Below are positions 23,799 to 30,191 of a stretch of DNA of 30,191 nt, in pieces. Each line of letters opens with the position of its first letter. The first letter of the stretch is position 1. Both the position numbers and the translations under genes were made by a program. Below the pieces are notes generated by a model that made no database searches, had not been told where the DNA came from, and was given only the letters and a program-made list of their open reading frames with translations. Source of the stretch: CAZKEG01 sp964601575 (GTDB lineage: Bacteria; Desulfobacterota; Thermodesulfobacteria; Thermodesulfobacteriales; Thermodesulfatatoraceae); assembly GCA_964601575.1 (NCBI GenBank), contig CAZROA010000067.1, positions 1-30,191 on the forward strand. Direction: 5' to 3'.

Positions 23799-26138
23799 CC
23801 TGGGCCCATCACCTTTGAGGTCCAGGACATAAGGCCGTACCTCTATCTCTTTGATCCTTTTGCCCCGACGAGCCAAAAGAGTAACACTCTTCTTGGCCAA
23901 AAAGGTCTCTATCTTTTCTTGAGGAAGGGGTTCATCCAATTCGAGCTCATAGGTTGCCTCTTCGGGGACGACCAAGGCCTCTTCCGGTCTACTCATGGTT
24001 ACCGAAAGCACGGCGAGTTCTTGGGGTAATTCCTGATTAAGGCTTTCTTTGATCTCCTCCGAAGGTAAGCGTTTGACCAATTCCAAGGCCAGGACCTCTC
24101 GGAGGCTTTCTACCCCGACAGGCAAGGCCCGAGGGAAAGAAACCCTGGGCAAGGGGTGAAACCCCTCGCTGAAGGCCACCGGTAGCTTGGCCCGACGGAT
24201 GGCCCGATGGAAGGCCCGCATAAGGTCTAATTGGGAGAGAAATCGGGCCCAAGAAAGTTTTTGATAGACCACCCGATACCAGAAGGACCCCTCGGGTTCG
24301 GGTACTTCTACCTTGATTTCAGGAATGCGAGGCTCTTTGACCAGACGATTTTTGATAATCTTAAAATCACAGACTCCACACTTGACACATTGCCCGAAGC
24401 GACAGTCCTTGGTGATCTCTCCGGCCAGGGCCCGCCTTCGTTCGGTCAAGAGAAACTCTTTTTTGAGGCCGAGATCGATATGATCCCAGGGAAGTAGTTC
24501 GTCTTCGGTCCGTTCCCGAAGATAGTCTTTTAGATCTAAATCCACCTCTTTGGCCGCAGAGAGCCAGAGATCAAAGCGAAGTTCATCGCTCCAACCATCA
24601 AGCCTGGCCCCTTGCCGAAAGGCGCAAAAGACCAAAGAAGAAAGCCGTCGGTCTCCTCGGGAAAAGACCCCTTCAAGAAAGCTCTGTTCGGGTAAGTGCC
24701 ATTTGAGCTTGACCTTTTTCAGGCGCAAGGCCCTCTTAAGCCAATCAAGTCTGGTCCTGGTCTCCGAAAGATCAATCTGTTCCTCCCATTGAAAAGCGGT
24801 ATGCGGTTTAGGGATAAAAGTCGAAACCGAGACCGTGACCTGAGGGCCTTGGCGACCTTTGAGTCGAGTGAGCCTTCGGGCAAGATCCACGATGCCCTCA
24901 AGGTCTTCCATGGTCTCTGTGGGGAGCCCAATCATGAAATAGAGCTTAAATTGACGCCAACCAGCCTCAAAGATTTGGAGGGCGGTCTCAAAGAGATCCT
25001 CCTCGGAGATGTCTTTATTGATCACCCGTCGAAGGCGTTCGGTCCCTGCCTCCGGGGCCAGGGTAAAACCCGTCTTACGAACCTTCTTGATCTCCTGAAT
25101 AATGGTCTCATTAAGACTACCCACCCGCAAAGAGGGAAGAGATAAGGCTATTTTCTCTGGAGAAAAGCGACGATTAAAGGTGACCAAAAGCTCGGTCAAA
25201 CAGGTATAATCCCCGGCGGAAAGAGAAAGGAAAGAGACCTCATCCCACCCAGTGGCCGCAAGGCCTTCTTCGGCCATCTCAAGGAGTCGGGAGACATCTC
25301 TTTCGCGTACCGGACGATAGAGGCTGCTGGCCTGACAAAACCGACAACCGCGGGTACACCCACGGGATATCTCAAGGGCCAAACGATCATGGGTGATCTC
25401 CGTCCAGGGTACCGGCGGACGCCATGGATACGGCACCTGATCAAGCTCAGGCAAGATACGCCGCCTAATCTTTTCATACCCCGAAAGCAGCGGCTCTAAG
25501 GCCACCAGCCGTCCCTTTTCGTAATAAGGCCTGAAGAAACGAGGGACGTAGACCCCAGGAATTTTGGTCAAGGCCAAGAGGAGTTCTTCGCGGCTACCGC
25601 CGGCCTGCTTCCAGGCTCTGATGACCCCGGCGATTTCAAGCACTGCCTCCTCGGCCTCGCCGATAATAAGGGCGTCGTAAAAATCCGCCACTGGCTCGGG
25701 ATTGTTGGCCGCCGAGCCTCCACCCAGAATAAGGGGATCTCCCTCCCCACGATCTCTGGCCCAAAGAGGAATGCCCGAGAGATCGAGAATATTTAAGAGA
25801 TTAGTGGCACAGAGTTCATAGGGATAGCTTATGCCAACGACATCAAAGTCCTTGAGTGGCCGTCGACTCTCCCAGGAAAGAAGGGGTTTCTTTGAGCTTC
25901 GCAAAAGGGCCTCAAGGTCTCTGGCCGGGGCATAGGCTCGATCCGCCAGGATGTCATCTTGTTGATTCAAGATGAGATAAAGGATCAGGAGACCGATATG
26001 AGACATACCGATCTCGTAAAGATCCGGAAAGACCAGACAGACCCTGAGTCTGGCCTCCTCCCACGGCTTGCAAACGGCGTTTATCTCCCGCCCGAGATAA
26101 CGGGCCGGCTTCCTTACTAGGGAAAACAACTCTTCCAT
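23631..26138 (-). CDS. B12-binding-like radical SAM protein fused to DUF2344 (TIGR03960/TIGR03936 type)
   Basis: An 835 aa fusion. Residues about 30-170 form a cobalamin-binding-like domain (VCLVFPDLYEIGMSHIGL, DVVGISYPYEL, LILGGGSAANNPEPV). Residues about 250-460 form the radical SAM domain with C261, C265 and C268 (GCTRGCRFC) and TLAPEAGTERLRRVINKD. A cysteine patch (CRFGQCVKCGVCDF) follows near residue 610. The last ~190 residues are DUF2344-like (LDLMRAFHRAIRRAKLP, SEGFHPLPRVSFPRALPVG). Known: this fusion is widespread, often near rne/rng and rplU, and poorly characterised; DUF2344 is linked to RNA or translation-associated roles. None of those neighbours is here. The 3' end overlaps the HDOD gene by 168 bases on the other strand. 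The ribosome site is weak (AGAGGC). Confidence 0.88.
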   Translation of the reverse strand: MEELFSLVRKPARYLGREINAVCKPWEEARLRVCLVFPDLYEIGMSHIGLLILYLILNQQDDILADRAYAPARDLEALLRSSKKPLLSWESRRPLKDFDVVGISYPYELCATNLLNILDLSGIPLWARDRGEGDPLILGGGSAANNPEPVADFYDALIIGEAEEAVLEIAGVIRAWKQAGGSREELLLALTKIPGVYVPRFFRPYYEKGRLVALEPLLSGYEKIRRRILPELDQVPYPWRPPVPWTEITHDRLALEISRGCTRGCRFCQASSLYRPVRERDVSRLLEMAEEGLAATGWDEVSFLSLSAGDYTCLTELLVTFNRRFSPEKIALSLPSLRVGSLNETIIQEIKKVRKTGFTLAPEAGTERLRRVINKDISEEDLFETALQIFEAGWRQFKLYFMIGLPTETMEDLEGIVDLARRLTRLKGRQGPQVTVSVSTFIPKPHTAFQWEEQIDLSETRTRLDWLKRALRLKKVKLKWHLPEQSFLEGVFSRGDRRLSSLVFCAFRQGARLDGWSDELRFDLWLSAAKEVDLDLKDYLRERTEDELLPWDHIDLGLKKEFLLTERRRALAGEITKDCRFGQCVKCGVCDFKIIKNRLVKEPRIPEIKVEVPEPEGSFWYRVVYQKLSWARFLSQLDLMRAFHRAIRRAKLPVAFSEGFHPLPRVSFPRALPVGVESLREVLALELVKRLPSEEIKESLNQELPQELAVLSVTMSRPEEALVVPEEATYELELDEPLPQEKIETFLAKKSVTLLARRGKRIKEIEVRPYVLDLKGDGPRLILSLYEPLQGGVRAVEVVAAILGCSPEEVPVRRILKLAPRELAEEQINSPLEEP

Positions 26139-26219
26139 ATGCCTCTGAAAAACTTTGGTCGTCTAAATTCTATGCCTCTTACTCTAACCCGTGATCAAAG
26201 GTAGTTAAGGGATAACATT

Positions 26220-26615
26220 TCATTTGGGCCAGAGTAAATCAAAAAGAAGGGCAAGAACAGTGGAGGAAAAGATAACTAAATAATTCCATTGTTCTTTGGT
26301 GACCACCGTTGAGTAGACAAGATAATGAATGGCCCTGCGGTCTTCTTCGGTGAGCTCTTCTCTTCCGGCCAGTTTTTCCAGGATACGCCTCTCAAAAACC
26401 ACCTTTTTGCGACGATGGCTGATATAGAAGCGATAGACAAAAAATAAGGCGTTTCCGCAGACGCCGATATACCATAAAGGCCTGATCAGAGAAGGGGCTA
26501 GGTGATTGGCGATGATGATCAAACGGAGGCTTATAACCGAGGTAACCCCCATCAAGAAAACGGCCCAAGGGACCCATTTAGGCAAAGGATGCGGGATGGT
26601 GTTCTTCCCCTTCAT
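26220..26615 (-). CDS. Small integral membrane protein of unknown function
   Basis: A 131 aa protein that I cannot assign to a family. Three likely membrane helices: WVPWAVFLMGVTSVISLRLI near the N-terminus, LIRPLWYIGVCGNALFFVYR, and YLVIFSSTVLALLFDLLW at the C-terminus. Between the second and third lies a charged, probably cytoplasmic loop (HRRKKVVFERRILEKLAG, REELTEEDRRAIHYL). I chose the ATG at 26615, which has GGGG just upstream; a TTG at 26651 would add 12 residues and would touch the stop of the upstream gene. It is the last gene of the minus-strand run that begins with yggT. The helical pattern and the clean reading frame make it a real gene; the function is unknown. Confidence 0.7.
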   Translation of the reverse strand: MKGKNTIPHPLPKWVPWAVFLMGVTSVISLRLIIIANHLAPSLIRPLWYIGVCGNALFFVYRFYISHRRKKVVFERRILEKLAGREELTEEDRRAIHYLVYSTVVTKEQWNYLVIFSSTVLALLFDLLWPK

Positions 26616-26651
26616 CGGCCCCAATTTAGCCCCATAGCGCAGATGAAACAA

Positions 26652-27125
26652 CTAAGGCAGATAACTTATGAGCCTTCCCGGGAGGTAGAGTCCGCAGCCC
26701 CAGATCTTCCCTTCACAAGAGATGATCACGTAGCCCTCGGAAAGATCGGTTTCATAGGCAAGCTTCCTTTCCCGCCTTAGCCGGTCGAGTTCACCAAAGG
26801 AGAGCTTGACCACGTTTTTGGTGGCCAAATGACCAAAGCGTTGAATGGCCGTGGTGGTGGGTTTGAGGTAATGAGAGACCTTACGGGTGAAAAGGAGCCC
26901 CACGGTTTGAACCCGTAAACTCTGTAAAGGTTTAAGCTCAGGAGGAGTAGCAAAGAGCCAGTAGTTTTTGGCGGTGGAAAGGAGGAGATAGGGGTCAAAG
27001 GTCTCTTTTGGGATGCCAAACCTTTCTTCCCAAAAGGAAAGGACCTGCGCGCGTTCTTCTAAATTTACTACCCTCGGCCATACCGCCTGTTGGTGTATCT
27101 TTTTCCGTCTGGCTTTCTTCCCCAT
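26652..27125 (-). CDS. Stand-alone PUA-like RNA-binding domain of the RsmF type
   Basis: A 157 aa protein that resembles the C-terminal RNA-binding domain of RsmF/NSUN methyltransferases. Seen: a basic N-terminus (MGKKARRKKIHQQ), FWEERFGIPKETFDPYLLL, KNYWLFATPPELKPL, VQTVGLLFTRK, KPTTTAIQRFG, and the closing PUA strand pattern EGYVIISCEGKIWGCGLYLP. E. coli RsmF carries an equivalent region after its catalytic domain. Here the catalytic domain is the upstream gene, and the two share TGATG (stop TGA, start ATG), so translation is coupled. The 157 and 308 residues add up to about the length of one RsmF. A longer frame from 27233 overlaps the methyltransferase and is rejected. The two products probably work together on rRNA or tRNA; whether they form a complex is inferred. 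Confidence 0.75.
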   Translation of the reverse strand: MGKKARRKKIHQQAVWPRVVNLEERAQVLSFWEERFGIPKETFDPYLLLSTAKNYWLFATPPELKPLQSLRVQTVGLLFTRKVSHYLKPTTTAIQRFGHLATKNVVKLSFGELDRLRRERKLAYETDLSEGYVIISCEGKIWGCGLYLPGRLISYLP

Positions 27126-28051
27126 CAGATGAGCCTCTCGATCTTGGCGATAAAAAACCCCACGGATTCTGTCTCGTGAGGGAAAAAACGAGCAGCCTTC
27201 TCTAGGTCCGGGTGAAGGACTCGGCCTTCCCATTCGGTAATACCAGGATGGCTAGGTTGGGGATATTTGCAGGCCAGTAGCCTCCCCTGGCGCTTGCGCA
27301 AGAGATAATCCACGACCATCTCGTTTTCGTCGGGATTAATGGTACAGGTGGAATAGACCACCACCCCCCCTGGCCTTACCAGATCAAAGGCTCGAATCAA
27401 CAGGCCCTTTTGAATGGCCGGGAGATTGGTATGCCCTTCTTTTTGATAGAGCAATTCGCCTTCGTAACCCTGACGATAGCGCCCTTCCCCAGAGCAAGGG
27501 GCATCGACCAAAATCTTGTCAAAGGGCACCCCGTGGGGGAATTCTTCCCCTCGGTAAACCGTAGTCAGGGCACAGGCAATCCCTAGACGTTTGAGATTGG
27601 CCACCAAGGCAGTCAAGCGATCAAGGCGACGATCATTGGCCACGATAATGGCCCGGTCATCGGTGGCCTGGGCGATCAAGGTGGTCTTGCTCCCCGGGGC
27701 GGCGCAGAGGTCCAAAATAAATTCACCGGGCTTAGGATCTAGGGCCAGTACCGGGAGGGCACTGTTTAAGGTCATGGGGTAAATGTAGCCTAGATAATAT
27801 TCTTCGGTGTTCCCCAAGGGGAAATTTTTGGGTTCTACCCGGTAAAAATGAGGGATCTGGGGTACGGGACAGACTTTGGCCCCTTGGCGTTCCAGCCCTT
27901 TGATGACCAGTTCCGGATCTCGGCACTTGAGGGTGTTCAATCGAAAATAAAGGGGTAGATCCCGCTTGAGATGAGCAAGAAAACCCTCGAAGTCTGGAAT
28001 TATCTCCTGATATCGAGAAAAATAAGCTGGGGCCTCAGCTAAGGTGACCAT
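27125..28051 (-). CDS. RNA (cytosine-C5)-methyltransferase, RsmF/NSUN type, catalytic part
   Basis: A 308 aa Rossmann-fold methyltransferase that uses SAM to form 5-methylcytosine in rRNA or tRNA. Seen: an N-terminal substrate-binding part (LYFRLNTLK), YYLGYIYPMTLNSALPVLAL, SAM motif I DLCAAPGSKT (114-123), motif IV DAPCSGEG with C186, and motif VI YSTCTINPDENE with the catalytic C236. Paired cysteines of this kind are the hallmark of Nol1/Nop2/Sun enzymes. The protein ends at FIAKIERLI without the usual PUA domain, which follows as a separate gene. The ATG lies 17 bases inside the end of the HAD gene. The exact RNA target (16S C1407-like or tRNA) cannot be told from sequence. Confidence 0.92.
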   Translation of the reverse strand: MVTLAEAPAYFSRYQEIIPDFEGFLAHLKRDLPLYFRLNTLKCRDPELVIKGLERQGAKVCPVPQIPHFYRVEPKNFPLGNTEEYYLGYIYPMTLNSALPVLALDPKPGEFILDLCAAPGSKTTLIAQATDDRAIIVANDRRLDRLTALVANLKRLGIACALTTVYRGEEFPHGVPFDKILVDAPCSGEGRYRQGYEGELLYQKEGHTNLPAIQKGLLIRAFDLVRPGGVVVYSTCTINPDENEMVVDYLLRKRQGRLLACKYPQPSHPGITEWEGRVLHPDLEKAARFFPHETESVGFFIAKIERLI

Positions 28052-28706
28052 TTTGGGCGAGCAGACGATAGAGATTTTTGTGATCAGGGACGACCAAATC
28101 GGCCTCTGTCAAGTGTTCTGGAGAAAGGGTAGTAGTAAGAGCCACACAAAAAAGCCCGGCCCCTTTGGCCGCCTTGATTCCAGCCGGGGCATTTTCTACG
28201 GCCAGGGCCTGATCGCTGCCCACCCCAAGGCTCTCTGCCGCCTTGAGATAGGGCTCGGGATGGGGTTTTCGACGACGGACCTGGTCCCCGGTAAGGACGA
28301 AATGAAACAAATCAAGGAGACTTTTGGGTAGTATTTCTTCTAAGATCTGGCGATGGGAGCTGGTCACCAGGGCTAGTTTTTTCCCTTCCAAACGGAGGTC
28401 ACGCAAGAGATCCGGAATCTCGGGAAAGGGCCTGACCAGGTGTCGGTACTTTTCGGTAAAGATCCGACGCTGAAGGGCAAGCACCCTGTCAAAGAGCTCA
28501 GGCGTGGGCGTGACCCCTTGATCCTCAAAGATCTTGCGCGAGGTCTCTACTTCTATGGCCCCTTCGTGGAGATATAACGTCTCCTCTGGAATATCCAGGC
28601 CAAAGACCCGAAAGGCCTCTCGCCAGGCCTGGACATGCCAGGGCATGCTGTCCACTACGACCCCATCCATATCAAAAAGGACGGCCTCTTTTGCTGAAAG
28701 CCTCAT
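28035..28706 (-). CDS. HAD-superfamily phosphatase/phosphomutase (beta-phosphoglucomutase-like)
   Basis: A 223 aa HAD subfamily IA enzyme. Seen: motif I LFDMDGVVVDS with D12 (nucleophile) and D14, a helical cap domain (about 20-90), motif II LVTSSHR, motif III lysine in VRRRKPHPEPYL, and the motif IV region VENAPAGIKAAKGAG. The glycine- and alanine-rich loop and cap length fit beta-phosphoglucomutase or related sugar-phosphate phosphatases. The substrate cannot be decided. The start overlaps the DUF167 gene stop by four bases (ATGA). It lies within the yggT to methyltransferase run, and no metabolic link to its neighbours is evident. Confidence 0.88.
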   Translation of the reverse strand: MRLSAKEAVLFDMDGVVVDSMPWHVQAWREAFRVFGLDIPEETLYLHEGAIEVETSRKIFEDQGVTPTPELFDRVLALQRRIFTEKYRHLVRPFPEIPDLLRDLRLEGKKLALVTSSHRQILEEILPKSLLDLFHFVLTGDQVRRRKPHPEPYLKAAESLGVGSDQALAVENAPAGIKAAKGAGLFCVALTTTLSPEHLTEADLVVPDHKNLYRLLAQNGHLS

Positions 28707-28987
28707 TTGAGCCCCAACCTCTTACAAGCTGTTTCCCGATCAAGACCTTCCAGATAGACACCCTTTTGCCTTGAACTCGTTCCGCTTACAATTTTTACCG
28801 CTGATTTAGGAATTTTTAAGACCCTGGCCAAAAATTTCCTCAGGGCTTCGTTGGCCTTCCCTTCTACCGGCGGGGCGGTGAGACGGATCTTTAGGGCCTC
28901 ACCATAGAGTCCCGCAATCTCTTCCTTTTTGGCCCTGGGTTGAACGTGAACCTGTAAGAGAACCCCCTTTTTGTACGGCTTAAGCAT
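28703..28987 (-). CDS. DUF167 (YggU) family protein
   Basis: A 94 aa protein of the DUF167 family, a small alpha/beta fold of unknown function. Seen: GVLLQVHVQPRAKKEEIAGL, LKIRLTAPPVEGKANEALRK, FLARVLKIPKSAVKIVSGTS and SRQKGVYL, all family hallmarks. I chose the ATG at 28987, which has GGGAGGA directly upstream, over a frame that begins at 29059 and adds residues unlike the family. In many bacteria yggU sits beside yggT, as it does here, separated only by divIVA. The stop overlaps the HAD gene start (ATGA). Confidence 0.92.
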   Translation of the reverse strand: MLKPYKKGVLLQVHVQPRAKKEEIAGLYGEALKIRLTAPPVEGKANEALRKFLARVLKIPKSAVKIVSGTSSRQKGVYLEGLDRETACKRLGLK

Positions 28988-29112
28988 CTTCCTCCCAACT
29001 GGGTATTCTTTAGGATCTATGCTTTTTTCGGCACAGATCCCTTGGCCGACGGTTATCAAGCCCTCCTGAGTTCAAAATGGCATAGTTTGATTCTTTAACA
29101 AGTATGGTGAGT

Positions 29113-29565
29113 TTACTTGGGACTCAGGGATTTCTCCAGGTGTTCTTGCCAAGAGGCAAGCATGGAACGAAGTTCAAGGATTAATCGTTCCCTTTCCTGT
29201 TTGAGATTCTCGATCTCCGCCAAAATAGAACGTCTTTTCTCTTCAGCCTCGCTGATCAGGCGTTTGGCCTCTTCTTCAGCCCGGGAGACAATAAGCTTGG
29301 CCTCTTGTTCCGCTTGCTCACGCAGGGTCTCGGAAAACTTTTCGGCCTTGAGGATGGCCTCCCGAATGGTGCGTTCCTGATCTTTAAGGACCTCAAGCTC
29401 CTTTTGCAACTTGGCCACCTCGTCTTTTAAGGCGTTGTTTTCCCGCTGGAGCTCCTTAAGGGATTCAGCCACTTCTTCCAGAAATTGCTCGACCTCGCTC
29501 TTGTGGTAACCAAAAAGGGCCGAAGAAAAGCTCTTTTCTTGGATCTCTAGGGGAGTTAGGGCCAT
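29113..29565 (-). CDS. DivIVA-domain coiled-coil protein
   Basis: A 150 aa protein with the DivIVA N-terminal lipid-binding motif (LTPLEIQEKSFSSALFGYHK, then SEVEQFLEEVAESL) followed by one long coiled coil rich in Glu and Lys from about residue 28 to 135. Known: DivIVA proteins bind negatively curved membrane and recruit division or polar-growth proteins. In Gram-negative phyla, short DivIVA homologues are common but little studied. I chose the ATG at 29565 (GAGGTGA just upstream); a GTG at 29571 adds two residues. The yggT stop is two bases before this start, so translation is coupled. The arrangement recalls the Gram-positive ylmG-ylmH-divIVA division cluster. Confidence 0.92.
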   Translation of the reverse strand: MALTPLEIQEKSFSSALFGYHKSEVEQFLEEVAESLKELQRENNALKDEVAKLQKELEVLKDQERTIREAILKAEKFSETLREQAEQEAKLIVSRAEEEAKRLISEAEEKRRSILAEIENLKQERERLILELRSMLASWQEHLEKSLSPK

Positions 29566-29567
29566 GG

Positions 29568-29864
29568 TCACCTCAGACTATAGGCTAAGTCATAAAGTAC
29601 CGGGATCAAAAATTGTTTGAGAAAAATGATGGCCAGGATGGCCACCATGGGCGATAGATCAATCCCCCCGATAGGAGGGATGACCCGACGTAAGCGATAA
29701 AGCACCGGTTCGGTTATTCCGTATAGGAAACGCACGATGGGATTGTATGGGTCGGGGTTGACCCAGGAAAGCAGGGCCCGGATGATGATGATCCACATGT
29801 AAAGGGAAAGGGCTATATCCAATACCGCGGCTAAGGCCTTCAGAAAATGGGCTAAGATGAACAT
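29568..29864 (-). CDS. YggT (YlmG) family membrane protein
   Basis: A 98 aa membrane protein of the YggT family. Seen: an N-terminal hydrophobic helix (LAAVLDIALSLYMWIIIIRA), the family core LLSWVNPDPYNPIVRFLYGI and TEPVLYRLRRVIPP, the IDLSPMVAILAIIFL segment that begins the second helix, and a hydrophobic C-terminus. Known: YlmG/YggT proteins are linked to cell division and membrane organisation, with some role in osmotic tolerance. The ATG has AAAAGG upstream. It is the first gene of a coupled run of seven genes on this strand, with divIVA starting two bases after its stop. Confidence 0.93.
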   Translation of the reverse strand: MFILAHFLKALAAVLDIALSLYMWIIIIRALLSWVNPDPYNPIVRFLYGITEPVLYRLRRVIPPIGGIDLSPMVAILAIIFLKQFLIPVLYDLAYSLR

Positions 29865-29909
29865 AGGCAGACCTTTTCAACCAAGTTTTATCGTTTGGGG
29901 CATACATTA

Positions 29910-29915
29910 ATTATA
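29910..29915 (-). promoter_or_regulatory. Candidate -10 box for the yggT operon
   Basis: A perfect TATAAT lies on the minus strand about 45 bases upstream of the yggT ATG, in a short AT-rich gap. No good -35 is found at 16-18 bases, so it is weak evidence of a promoter. Confidence 0.28.
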
Positions 29916-29990
29916 GATCGGCAAGTTGTAAATTTTTACCATCACTAGACGAACTTTAAACCTTCCCTGAAAAGGAGGTTCTATAAGATC

Positions 29991-30191
29991 TTATCCACGT
30001 CCGAAGGGGCAGAGGGGGAAACGGCATTCTGGGCAGTTAAGACAAAAACCCCCGTGTCCTAAGGCGGCGATATCACTTTGGGTGATCCTTTCACCGCAGA
30101 TCACCCGAGGGAGGACCAAATCAAGCACCGTGGTCCGAAAATACATCCCACAGGCCGGCACCCCCAAGATAGGCCGGCCCTCATGATAAGC
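29991..30191 (-). CDS. C-terminus of a putative molybdopterin-binding (MoeA/MogA-like) protein, cut by window
   Basis: The last 66 residues of a protein whose start lies beyond the right edge. The frame is open to the last base. Seen: AYHEGRPILGVPACGMYFRT, then TTVLDLVLPRVICGERITQS, and a cysteine-rich end GHGGFCLNCPECRFPLCPFG with CX2CX2CX4C. I recall this ending on deltaproteobacterial and related proteins annotated as molybdopterin-binding or trehalose-binding, often near fmdE-like genes. The assignment rests on memory of that pattern and is tentative. The stop is 126 bases upstream of yggT on the same strand. Confidence 0.6.
   Translation of the reverse strand, partial: AYHEGRPILGVPACGMYFRTTVLDLVLPRVICGERITQSDIAALGHGGFCLNCPECRFPLCPFGRG

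Noticed and set aside
27126..27233. N-terminal extension of the PUA-like gene from 27233
   Set aside because: It would overlap the conserved methyltransferase end, and its residues are low-complexity and unlike the family. The ATG at 27125 in TGATG is better.
28988..29059. Longer DUF167 gene from 29059
   Set aside because: The extra 24 residues do not match the family and the ATG at 28987 has a clear ribosome site.
29971..29979. Plus-strand AAGGAGGTT as a ribosome site for a gene at the right edge
   Set aside because: No start codon follows at a proper distance, and the minus strand carries a clear coding frame from 29991.

Overview
The window is a densely packed stretch of bacterial chromosome with moderate GC content and almost no intergenic space. 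It holds 26 protein-coding genes that I can support, two of them cut by the window edges. I see no tRNA, rRNA, CRISPR array, insertion sequence or phage gene. The gene set suggests an anaerobic, thermophilic, Gram-negative chemolithotroph or sulfur-metabolising bacterium. It includes indolepyruvate:ferredoxin oxidoreductase with phenylacetate-CoA ligase, an archaeal-type GH57 4-alpha-glucanotransferase, PEP synthase, a short thermophile-type quinolinate synthase, a PerR-type regulator, and a LolA-like protein that implies an outer membrane. My best guess is the Thermodesulfobacteria (Thermodesulfobacteriota). That is an inference from gene content, not from a marker gene.

Layout on the left. 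A LolA-like lipoprotein carrier (cut at the left edge), nadA and a GH57 glucanotransferase run on the plus strand (1-3654). A periplasmic ligand-binding protein overlaps a hybrid sensor kinase (3750-6996); with no permease or ATPase nearby, the pair looks like a sensory module rather than a transporter. paaK follows on the plus strand and abuts iorB end to end. iorB, iorA and a PerR-like regulator form a minus-strand group (8346-11111) for 2-oxoacid/aromatic amino acid catabolism. The iorA product lacks the usual C-terminal ferredoxin domain.

Middle. A minus-strand pair, an HD phosphohydrolase and a two-cluster Fe-S protein with CCG motifs (11252-12899), diverges from leuB-thiC (13039-15431). 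The divergent gap carries a perfect 7-2-7 inverted repeat. A minus-strand operon encodes a small winged-helix-like protein, Lon protease and a Tll0287/DUF3365-like protein with one CxxCH haem motif (15406-18783). ppsA (19059-21494) follows and ends at a textbook intrinsic terminator.

Right. dus and an HDOD-domain gene (21563-23798) converge on a radical SAM/DUF2344 gene with a 168-base antisense overlap. Further right, a minus-strand run contains yggT, divIVA, a DUF167 (yggU) gene, a HAD phosphatase, an RsmF-like RNA m5C methyltransferase, its PUA-like domain as a separate gene, and a small membrane protein. The right edge cuts the cysteine-rich C-terminus of a putative molybdopterin-binding protein.

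No stretch over 300 bases lacks a gene; the longest gap is 18784-19058. I found no clear undescribed system. The best leads are the sensor pair with its AT-rich input module, the split RsmF, the ferredoxin-less IorA, the thiC/HbiS ambiguity, and the inverted repeat upstream of leuB.
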